The notes beneath the pieces are model-generated. The model was not told where the DNA came from and searched no databases. It saw nothing but the letters and a program-made list of their open reading frames with translations. Positions 57,592-64,000 of a stretch of 64,000 bases of DNA are shown piece after piece (position 1 is the first letter of the stretch; each line of letters opens with the position of its first letter). The stretch is from contig NZ_RKST01000015.1 in assembly GCF_003934165.1 (NCBI RefSeq), positions 62,001 through 126,000 on the forward strand, read 5' to 3'. Position numbers and translations under genes: made by a program. Origin of the DNA: Borborobacter arsenicus (GTDB taxonomy: Bacteria; Pseudomonadota; Alphaproteobacteria; Rhizobiales; Rhizobiaceae).

Positions 57592-58419
57592 TCACATCTT
57601 CTGGGCGAGCATCTGGATCGGGGCGATGGTGCCGGCGGCGAGGGCCAGCATGACATGGCCGAGCCGAATCGGGGCGGCGGCGCCCATCACGGTATGGGGG
57701 CCGAGCAGCGGCTGACCGTGCTTTTCGACGTCTTCGCGCATCTTGCGGCCAAGCGTGAGCGACATTTCGCGACGGTTCTTTTCCGAGCGCAACACGAAGC
57801 CCGCCTGCTTGAGCAGGTCGCGATAGGTCTGCGGCGCATCCACGAAACTGGTGGCGAGCGAATCCGCCCAAGGCATGGGGTAGGGCAGATCCTCGCCGGT
57901 GACATTCATGATGTCGTAGACGGCAAAGACGCCCTTCTTCCTGAGCACCCGGTGGACCTGGGCGAAGGTGGCGGCCTTGTCGGAAATATTCATGCCGACA
58001 TGGATCAGGGTTGCGCGGTCGAAGCTCTCGTCCTCAAAAGGGAGCGAGAGCGCGCTTCCCTGCCGGAAGGAGACGAGATCGGCAAGGCCGCAACGATCGG
58101 TGAGCGAGGTTGCCACGCTGACGAATTCATCGGTGAGGTCGATGCCGGTGACGGTGCAGCCGTGGTGCTCGGCAAAATAGCGGGCCGGGCCACCGATGCC
58201 GCAGCCGACATCGAGCACTTTCATGCCCGGCGAAAGGGCCAGGTCGTGGGCCAGGTCGGTGGTGGCCGCCAGCCAGCCCAAGTGAAATTCGTCGACGCCG
58301 GCAAGATCGGCCGGGTCGAGGTGGCCGATGTCCTTTCCGGAGGTTTGCAATGCATCGAGGATCGCGCGTTCGAGTGCGCCGTGGCTGTAGTGCCTTGCAA
58401 CGTCCTGCTCGGTGGTCAT
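57592..58419 (-). CDS. Class I SAM-dependent methyltransferase
   Basis: A 275-residue methyltransferase. Motif I is MKVLDVGCGIGGPARYFAEHHG, the acidic end of strand 2 is VTGIDLTDEFVSVA, and motifs II-III lie in FDRATLIHVGMNISDKAATFAQVHRVLRKKGVFAVYDI. The N-terminal part (VARHYSHGALERAILDAL) resembles the small-molecule N-methyltransferases of the glycine/sarcosine type, but the substrate is unknown. I use the ATG at 58419; upstream frame to 58659 is not supported. Confidence 0.85.
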   Translation of the reverse strand: MTTEQDVARHYSHGALERAILDALQTSGKDIGHLDPADLAGVDEFHLGWLAATTDLAHDLALSPGMKVLDVGCGIGGPARYFAEHHGCTVTGIDLTDEFVSVATSLTDRCGLADLVSFRQGSALSLPFEDESFDRATLIHVGMNISDKAATFAQVHRVLRKKGVFAVYDIMNVTGEDLPYPMPWADSLATSFVDAPQTYRDLLKQAGFVLRSEKNRREMSLTLGRKMREDVEKHGQPLLGPHTVMGAAAPIRLGHVMLALAAGTIAPIQMLAQKM

Positions 58420-58627
58420 GAGCGACCTCGCTTCGCGTCGGTTCGCAAATTCCTCCGTTGCAAAAGCTACACTTTTTGCCTGTGGTTGGGAATGGATATT
58501 GCGAAGGCCCACGCGGGCCTCAAGCCGGCCTTGCCAAAATTTCTGTGACTTGATGCAACCGTTGGGGTAATTGTCAGTTTGGCGGGACAGTGCCTGTGGC
58601 ACATCGAAATTGCTGGATGAGGTAGGC

Positions 58628-59557
58628 ATGCGCTGGAGAGGCCGTCGGCAGAGCACCAATGTTGAGGATCAACGCGGCCAGGGCGGCGGCTTCGGCGGCG
58701 GCGGCCTTGGACGCGGCGGCGGTTTCCGCATTCCGATGGGCGGCGGAGGGGTGCGCCGGGCCGGCGGTGGCGGTCTTTCGGGCATCATCATCCTGATCGT
58801 GATCTTCTTCGCCTTGCGGGCCTGCGGCATCGATCCGCTGGAAATCCTGGCGGGCGGCGACGGCGTTCCGGGCGGCGGCGGGCAGGTGACGCAGAGCGAG
58901 CCGGGTGCGGTGAAATCCAATGACGAGATGACGCAATTCGTCTCCACCGTGCTGGCCGAGACCGAAGATGTCTGGAGCGGCATATTCCAGGCCGAAGGCC
59001 TGACCTATGAAGAGCCTACCATGGTGCTGTTTTCAGGCCAGACGAGGTCAGCCTGCGGTTTTGCCTCGTCGGCTTCCGGCCCGTTCTACTGCCCGGGTGA
59101 CCACAAGCTCTATATCGACCTGACCTTCTACGACCAGCTCGAGCGCCAGTTCGGCGCAGCCGGTGATTTCGCGCAGGCCTATGTGCTGGCGCATGAGGTC
59201 GGCCACCATGTCCAGAACCTGACCGGCGTGCTGCCGAAGTTCAACCAGATGCGGCAGTCGATGGTCGAAGCGCAGGCCAATGAGATGTCGATGCGGGTGG
59301 AACTGCAGGCGGACTGCTTTGCCGGTATCTGGGGGCATTTCACCGACCAGAAGGGCCTGCTCGATGCGGGCGACCTGGAAGAAGCGCTGAACGCTGCCCA
59401 GCAGATCGGCGACGACACGCTGCAGCGCCGCACGCAAGGCTATGTCGTGCCCGAAAGCTTCAACCACGGCACGTCCGAACAGCGAGTGACCTGGTTCAAC
59501 CGCGGCTTCCAGAGCGGCAAGCTCGAGGATTGCGACACGTTCAACAATCCGATTTGA
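58628..59557 (+). CDS. YpfJ-type neutral zinc metallopeptidase
   Basis: A 309-residue protein. An arginine/glycine-rich N-terminus (VEDQRGQGGGFGGGGLGRGG) precedes one transmembrane helix (GIIILIVIFFALRACG), then the zinc-peptidase domain with the HEXXH motif in VLAHEVGHHVQNLTGV and the third-ligand region VELQADCFAGIWGHF. The C-terminal RRTQGYVVPESFNHGTSEQRVTWFNRGFQSG is a family signature. The family (PF04228) is widespread and largely uncharacterised; the catalytic domain would face the periplasm. Confidence 0.9.
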   Translation: MRWRGRRQSTNVEDQRGQGGGFGGGGLGRGGGFRIPMGGGGVRRAGGGGLSGIIILIVIFFALRACGIDPLEILAGGDGVPGGGGQVTQSEPGAVKSNDEMTQFVSTVLAETEDVWSGIFQAEGLTYEEPTMVLFSGQTRSACGFASSASGPFYCPGDHKLYIDLTFYDQLERQFGAAGDFAQAYVLAHEVGHHVQNLTGVLPKFNQMRQSMVEAQANEMSMRVELQADCFAGIWGHFTDQKGLLDAGDLEEALNAAQQIGDDTLQRRTQGYVVPESFNHGTSEQRVTWFNRGFQSGKLEDCDTFNNPI

Positions 59558-59629
59558 ATGACGAACTGACTGCGTGGGTTCGCATGTGACCGCCACGGCA
59601 CGTAGCAGTCGGGACGCGGCGGCAGGCAG

Positions 59630-59671
59630 ATACAAGAAACCCCACCGGGCTTGGTATCGCCATGGTGGGGT
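59630..59671 (-). terminator. Probable terminator of the PemK-like gene
   Basis: On the minus strand ACCCCACC and GGTGGGGT pair around a 17-base loop and run into TTTCTTG. It lies 85 bases beyond the stop of the PemK-like gene. Confidence 0.5.
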
Positions 59672-59755
59672 CCGCCTCTGACGAGGTCTTGAGGCTCAAC
59701 GGCTTTCACCGCGAGCGATCTTCCCCAATATGGGCTCAAATGGGGAAATGTCAAA

Positions 59756-60166
59756 CTACTGAAATCCAAGGCCGCAGAGAACGCCGAGTTTCACGCGGTC
59801 GAAATCTTCGTCGGACAGCTTGAGCGTAAGATATTTGCGTTTGCCTTGCTGATCGCGCGCGGTTCGAAACAAGTCCAGACGTTCAAATGAAACCGCCGCT
59901 ACGAGATCACACTTTGCCCAAGCAATTGGCGAATCGAATGGGACTGGACGCGGTTCGGTGAAATTCAGCTTCACGACGTAAGGCACGTCATGTGCTGGTG
60001 CGGTCAGGGAGATCGGTACGACGCTACAGAGGCCGTCGCGGTGAGGAAGACGTGGCGATACTACAATTGCCGGGCGTCGCTTGACCATTTCAGGAGGACG
60101 GAAACCTCCCATTGCGTAATCGCAAAGAACGAGAGTTTTGGGAGAAAGCGGATATCGAATCGCCAT
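59756..60166 (-). CDS. PemK/MazF-like toxin-family protein without an adjacent antitoxin
   Basis: A 136-residue protein with the PemK/MazF opening PLSPKTLVLCDYAMGGFRPPEMVKRRPAIVVSP, in which the RP.V..S pattern is the core of the endoribonuclease fold, and VVPISLTAP as the next strand. MazF proteins cut mRNA at short motifs. No antitoxin frame lies directly before it: the 278 bases upstream hold no convincing small gene on that strand. The codon use is more AT-rich than neighbours. It may be an orphan, self-limiting or chromosomally adapted member. Confidence 0.75.
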   Translation of the reverse strand: MAIRYPLSPKTLVLCDYAMGGFRPPEMVKRRPAIVVSPRLPHRDGLCSVVPISLTAPAHDVPYVVKLNFTEPRPVPFDSPIAWAKCDLVAAVSFERLDLFRTARDQQGKRKYLTLKLSDEDFDRVKLGVLCGLGFQ

Positions 60167-60444
60167 CAATGAATAATCTGAAACGTAAAAGTATAGATCA
60201 AGTATGCGCCCAACCATTTCCCCTTTTTGTTGTTGGAATAAAGCCGATCTGGCGCCGCCAGAACTGTTCCCAGGTTTGGAGATACAGGCCTTCCCAGCTT
60301 GGCAAAAGCCGCAGGGTTCTGGGTCTTCCACCCGCTGTCAGTAGTCGCGACCGCAGTTTGCGTTCCCGTATTGTTCTGAGCTCCGGCTTCGGCTACAAAT
60401 AGCGTCCGCCTTGCCCCGGGCGGTTATTTGCGAAAGACATCGAA

Positions 60445-61692
60445 ATGGTCGACGATAAAACCGCCAGACGGGGCCTTGCGCTCGTTTTCACGATATTGCT
60501 GCTCGATATCACCGGGATCGGCATCATCATGCCGGTGCTGCCGGCCTATCTGCAGGAACTGACCGGTGTCGGCATCAGCGAGGCGGCGATCGAGGGCGGA
60601 TGGCTGTTCTTCGTCTATGCGGCGATGCAGTTCCTGTTTGCGCCGCTGATCGGCAATCTCAGCGACCGGTTCGGGCGCCGGCCTATCTTGCTGGCCTCGG
60701 TGCTGACCTTTGCCATCGACAATCTGATCTGCGCGCTGGCGTGGTCCTATTGGGTCCTGTTCGTGGGCCGGGTGCTGGCCGGCATCAGCGGGGCCAGCTA
60801 TTCGACGGCGGCCGCCTTCATCGCCGATGTCAGCAATGATAAGAACCGGGCGAAGAATTTCGGCCTGCTCGGCATAGCCTTCGGCGTCGGCTTCGTGATC
60901 GGCCCGGTGCTGGGCGGCCTGCTTGGCGAGTTCGGGCCCCGGGTGCCGTTCTATGCCGCAGCCGTGCTGGCTTTCCTCAACTTCGTCGTCGGCTATTTCC
61001 TGCTGCCTGAAACGCTGGAGCGCAAGCACCGGCGGGTGTTCGAATGGCGCCGTGCCAACCCGCTCGGCGCGCTGAAGCAGATGCGCAACTATCGCGGCAT
61101 CGGCTGGCTGGGGCTGGTGTTCTTCCTGATGACGCTCGGCCATATGATGTATCCGGCCGTGTGGTCCTTCGTCGCCAGCTATCGCTATGGCTGGAGCGAG
61201 CAGCAGATCGGCTTTTCGCTCGGCGTGTTCGGCATGGGCGGCGCGCTGGTGATGGCGCTGGTGCTGCCGCGCGTCATCCCGAGGCTGGGCGAATGGCGCA
61301 CTGCCGTGGTCGGCCTTTCCTTCACCGCCATTGCCGCCTTCGGCTATGCCGTGGCCTGGGAAGGCTGGCTGGTCTATGTGGTGATCGTGGCGACCTGCCT
61401 GGAGGCGCTTGCCGACCCGCCGCTGCGCAGCCTTGCCGCAGCCAAGGTGCCGCCGTCGGCGCAAGGCGAGCTGCAAGGGGCCATGACCAGCCTGTTTTCG
61501 ATCACCTCGATCATCACGCCGCTGCTCTATACGGGCATCTTCGCCTGGTTCACCGGGCCGAATGCGCCGGTGAGTTTTGCCGGCGCGCCCTATGTGCTTG
61601 GCGGCATCTTCCTGACCCTGTCGCTGGCCGCCTTCGTGCTCAAGGTGGAAAAGCCGGAAGGCGTGGTCAAGGTCGAGACGGCGAGGGTGTAG
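60445..61692 (+). CDS. MFS transporter, TetA-like multidrug/tetracycline exporter family
   Basis: A 415-residue, 12-helix MFS protein. The loop 2-3 motif is [16 protein letters not shown], the loop 4-5 arginine segment is [23 protein letters not shown] and motif C in helix 5 is [22 protein letters not shown], marking a drug:proton antiporter of the TCR/Tet group ([10 protein letters not shown] in helix 1). The substrate is not determinable; many such chromosomal proteins do not confer tetracycline resistance. It lies between the PemK-like gene and convergent carA. Confidence 0.88.
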   Translation: MVDDKTARRGLALVFTILLLDITGIGIIMPVLPAYLQELTGVGISEAAIEGGWLFFVYAAMQFLFAPLIGNLSDRFGRRPILLASVLTFAIDNLICALAWSYWVLFVGRVLAGISGASYSTAAAFIADVSNDKNRAKNFGLLGIAFGVGFVIGPVLGGLLGEFGPRVPFYAAAVLAFLNFVVGYFLLPETLERKHRRVFEWRRANPLGALKQMRNYRGIGWLGLVFFLMTLGHMMYPAVWSFVASYRYGWSEQQIGFSLGVFGMGGALVMALVLPRVIPRLGEWRTAVVGLSFTAIAAFGYAVAWEGWLVYVVIVATCLEALADPPLRSLAAAKVPPSAQGELQGAMTSLFSITSIITPLLYTGIFAWFTGPNAPVSFAGAPYVLGGIFLTLSLAAFVLKVEKPEGVVKVETARV

Positions 61693-61757
61693 TTGTTTGG
61701 CGGGGCGAGCTTTTTTACCCCTCATGTCGGATGAGGGGTAGGTGAGGAGCGCTGCCC

Positions 61758-62957
61758 TTACTCCGCCAGAGCAGGCTCGCCCTTGCGTTCGCGGATCAGA
61801 TCGGTGAAGCGGCGGAACAGGCAGTTGGAATCCTGCGGGCCGGGCGAGGCCTCGGGGTGGTGCTGGACCGAAAACACCGGCCGGCCCGTGAGCGTGAGGC
61901 CGCAATTGGAGCCGTCGAACAGCGAAACGTGAGTCTCTTCAACGCTTTCGGGCAGCGACTTTGAGTCGACCGCGAAGCCGTGATTCATCGACACGATCTC
62001 GACCTTGCCGGTGGTGTGGTCCTTGACCGGGTGGTTGGCGCCGTGGTGGCCCTGATGCATCTTCCGGGTCTTGCCGCCGAGCGCCAGCGCCAGCATCTGG
62101 TGGCCAAGGCAGATGCCGAAGATCGGCAGGTCGGTCTTGAGCAGGTCCTGGATGATCGGCACCGCATATTCGCCGGTGGCGGCCGGATCGCCGGGGCCGT
62201 TGGACAGGAAGATGCCGTCCGGCTTCATCGCCAGGATGTCTTCGGCGGCAGCGGTGGCAGGCACCACGGTGACTTCAGCGCCGAGGCCGGCAAGCAGGCG
62301 CAGAATGTTGCGCTTGACGCCGTAGTCGACCGCCACGACATGGAAGGCGGGCTCCGTCTGCTCGCCATAGCCCTCATTCCACACCCAGGGCGTCTCGCGC
62401 CAGGTCGAGGACTGGCCCGAAGTGACCTCCTTGGCCAGATCGAGGCCGACAAGGCCGGACCAATCGGCAGCCTGGCGTTTCAATGCTTCAATATCGAACT
62501 TGCCGTCGGGCGCATGGGCGATGACGGCGTTGGCAAGGCCCTTCTCGCGGATGAGCGCGGTGAGCGCGCGGGTGTCGATGCCTGCCATGGCGACGATGCC
62601 GCGCCGCTTCAGCCATTGGTTAAGCCCGCCCTGGGAGCGATAGTTGGAAGGGTTGGTGATGTCGGCCTTGAAGATGGCGCCGACCGCGCCGTTGTGGGTG
62701 GTGGGGTTGAGATATTCGACGTCCTCGTCATTGGCGCCGATATTGCCGATATGCGGGAAGGTGAAGGTGACGATCTGGCCGGCATAGGAGGGGTCGGTGA
62801 GGATTTCCTGATAGCCGGTGAGCGCGGTGTTGAAGCAGACTTCGGCGACCGCGCTGCCTGTCGCGCCCAGGCCGCGCCCTTCGATGACCGTGCCATCGGC
62901 CAGAACCAGAACGGCGGTCGGCACTTCGGTGGCCCAGGGGGCGGTGGTCGCGGCCAT
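61758..62957 (-). CDS. carA: Carbamoyl-phosphate synthase small subunit
   Basis: A 399-residue CarA. The N-terminal domain has VLADGTVIEGRGLGATG and EVCFNTALTGYQEILTDPSYAGQIVTFTFPHIGN; the class I glutamine amidotransferase domain has the nucleophilic cysteine in PIFGICLGHQMLALALGG, NHPVKD and the HPEASPGPQDS end with the catalytic histidine and glutamate. It supplies ammonia to CarB. Two starts are plausible: the ATG at 62957 with GGAG eight bases upstream, which I use, and an ATG at 62978. carA and carB share direction but are separated by six genes. Confidence 0.94.
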   Translation of the reverse strand: MAATTAPWATEVPTAVLVLADGTVIEGRGLGATGSAVAEVCFNTALTGYQEILTDPSYAGQIVTFTFPHIGNIGANDEDVEYLNPTTHNGAVGAIFKADITNPSNYRSQGGLNQWLKRRGIVAMAGIDTRALTALIREKGLANAVIAHAPDGKFDIEALKRQAADWSGLVGLDLAKEVTSGQSSTWRETPWVWNEGYGEQTEPAFHVVAVDYGVKRNILRLLAGLGAEVTVVPATAAAEDILAMKPDGIFLSNGPGDPAATGEYAVPIIQDLLKTDLPIFGICLGHQMLALALGGKTRKMHQGHHGANHPVKDHTTGKVEIVSMNHGFAVDSKSLPESVEETHVSLFDGSNCGLTLTGRPVFSVQHHPEASPGPQDSNCLFRRFTDLIRERKGEPALAE

Positions 62958-63563
62958 ATCAACTACTCCATGTTTCATCCAACGGCAAAAAATGCCTTGG
63001 TCTCAAATCGACGGCGAAATGCCGTGCCGGTCGTGCAGGCGGCGGGGTCGCCGTCATGTTCGTTTCGACGGCTGTGCCGTCATTGCTGCCCGGACGGACC
63101 CCGTCGCGAGAAGGGCTTAGGAGCCGGTATGGCCAAGCGCGGCGCTCTTGCAGTATCGGCCCGGAAGGGCCATATCATGCGCCGAAAGGCACGGGGTGTC
63201 GCGAGCGTCGCGGCCCTCCCATGCAAATCCCAAACAAGTCCTGCTAAGGCGCGGACAATAGGCGAAGGCACCAACGCGGTCAACAATTGCGACAGCCGAG
63301 GTCACGGATTCTTTTTAGAGCATCGCTCCGAAAGGAGGATACCGGTTTTCGGAGCGATATCAAAGTGTTATGATGCCTTTTGCGCGTCCGGCCGGACACG
63401 GGGCGTTCAGACGAAACAGGAACCTGACCGTCGATATGGCGTTTGTGTCGGGCGTTGGCCAAGGCCGGAGCCGATGTGCAATCGCAATTGAACCGGGCGG
63501 CGTCTTTTCGCCGACAAGGATCATCGCTATGGTCCCGCGCCTCGCTACCAAGGAGTATTCGCC
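62958..63563. other. 606-base gap between carA and the YqeY-type gene
   Basis: The two genes point away from each other, so both promoters lie here. I see no confident open frame. A palindrome lies at 63322-63358. The segment 63000-63310 is ordinary GC-rich sequence without clear repeat or RNA structure; an arginine- or pyrimidine-responsive leader for carA is possible but not visible. The sequence AAGGAG stands before the YqeY start. Confidence 0.5.
63322..63358. repeat. Palindromic repeat with GAAA...TTTC core
   Basis: ATCGCTCCGAAA and TTTCGGAGCGAT are perfect 12-base complements around a 13-base loop with GGAGGATACCGG. It resembles the elements at 18945, 30705 and 48562. Confidence 0.75.
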
Positions 63564-64000
63564 ATGCGCGATATGATCGCCCAGGCCCTGAAGGATTCGC
63601 TCAAGGCGCATGACAAGCGCAGAACCGGAACGCTGCGGTTGATCAATGCCGCCATCCAGGATCGCGACATCGCCAATCGCGGCGCCGGCAAGGATCCGGT
63701 GGGCGATGAGGACATCATGCTGATTCTGGCCAAGATGGTGAAGCAGCGCGAGGAATCGGCCAAGGCCTTCGACGACGGGCGCCGGCCCGAGCTTGCGGCA
63801 ATCGAGCGGGCGGAAATCGAGGTCATCCGCGAATTCATGCCCAAGCAGCTTTGCGAAGAAGACGTCAAGCAGGCGTGCAAGCGCGTGGTCGACGAGGTCG
63901 GCGCTGAGGGCCTGCGCGACATGGGCCGCTGCATGAGCGCGCTCAAGGACAAATATGCCGGCCAGATGGATTTTTCCAAGGCAAGCGGCATCGTCAAGAC
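63564..64000 (+). CDS. GatB/YqeY-domain protein, 3' end missing
   Basis: The first 145 residues of a YqeY-type protein, which continues past the right edge. The N-terminus MRDMIAQALKDSLKAHDKRRTGTLRLINAAIQDRDIANRG and the GPVGDEDIMLILAKMVKQREESAKAF-type helix are characteristic of the family, whose C-terminal domain is shared with the tRNA-binding tail of GatB amidotransferase. YqeY acts alone and its substrate is not settled. AAGGAG lies ten bases before the ATG at 63564. Confidence 0.88.
   Translation, partial: MRDMIAQALKDSLKAHDKRRTGTLRLINAAIQDRDIANRGAGKDPVGDEDIMLILAKMVKQREESAKAFDDGRRPELAAIERAEIEVIREFMPKQLCEEDVKQACKRVVDEVGAEGLRDMGRCMSALKDKYAGQMDFSKASGIVK

Noticed and set aside
61716-61740. 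Hairpin TACCCCTCAT/ATGAGGGGTA between the MFS gene and carA as a terminator
   Set aside because: The T run lies before the stem on the plus strand, and the minus strand has A residues after it, so it lacks terminator form; it looks more like a repeat fragment.
60424-61905. A 493-codon minus-strand frame opposite the MFS transporter gene
   Set aside because: It mirrors a clear 12-helix transporter and has the histidine/arginine-rich composition of an antisense frame.

Overview
The window looks like a chromosomal segment from a high-GC alphaproteobacterium of the order Rhizobiales, most like Mesorhizobium and its relatives in the Phyllobacteriaceae. The evidence is the lrp / trxB / lsrB (vtlR) / AbcR small-RNA block, a UvrB with long N- and C-terminal extensions, a rhizobial-type LpcC mannosyltransferase, a CarB with an insertion, and many short palindromic repeats of the rhizobial intergenic type. 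I saw no rRNA, tRNA, CRISPR array, insertion sequence or prophage.

Layout. Positions 1-5.7 kb hold an exported AstE/AspA-type amidohydrolase, an SRPBCC protein, a TIR-like (Cap12/PycTIR family) protein, two DUF1801 paralogues, an OsmC protein and an ElyC/YdcF-type membrane protein. uvrB (5.7-8.9 kb) carries repeat DNA inside its reading frame. A glycosyltransferase pair (GT25, GT4) and a SemiSWEET-like protein follow, then a chromate resistance operon (rhodanese-ChrB, chrA; 11.7-14 kb) behind a perfect inverted repeat. Positions 14-20.5 kb hold an enolase-superfamily enzyme, a GMC oxidoreductase, a thioesterase, a divergent HxlR/flavin reductase pair, a GFA protein and an AbiEii-type nucleotidyltransferase with a 72-residue partner. 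Positions 20.5-30 kb hold envelope and transport genes: CNNM/CorC, LssY-C, two extensin-like proteins, MOSC, DUF3775, DUF486, EamA, a TPR protein and a PQQ sugar dehydrogenase.

Positions 30-37.7 kb hold greA and a surface-polysaccharide block (lpcC, GT25, a DXD glycosyltransferase, pyruvyl transferase). The last of these overlaps an lrp-type regulator that is divergent from trxB-lsrB. The AbcR small RNA lies just after lsrB, its known activator in relatives, and a second structured RNA candidate follows. Positions 37.7-50 kb hold a divergent EF-G-like GTPase, two cyclic-di-GMP proteins, a cupin, a DUF1254 protein, aspartate aminotransferase, a GST, an unrecognised two-gene operon (PH-like/TM/HTH-like protein plus exported partner), DUF982 and cspA. 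Positions 50-64 kb hold ogt, a lytic transglycosylase, an AT-richer islet (PD-(D/E)XK protein plus a 62-residue protein), carB, a methyltransferase, a zinc peptidase, a PemK/MazF-like toxin, an MFS exporter, carA and the start of a YqeY-type gene.

Most of this is housekeeping or stable rhizobial chromosome. The places most likely to hold something undescribed are the TIR-like protein, the nucleotidyltransferase pair, the PH-like/HTH-like operon, the nuclease islet, the unassigned structured RNAs, and the repeat-derived peptides in UvrB. All assignments come from reading motifs and gene order. No database search was possible.
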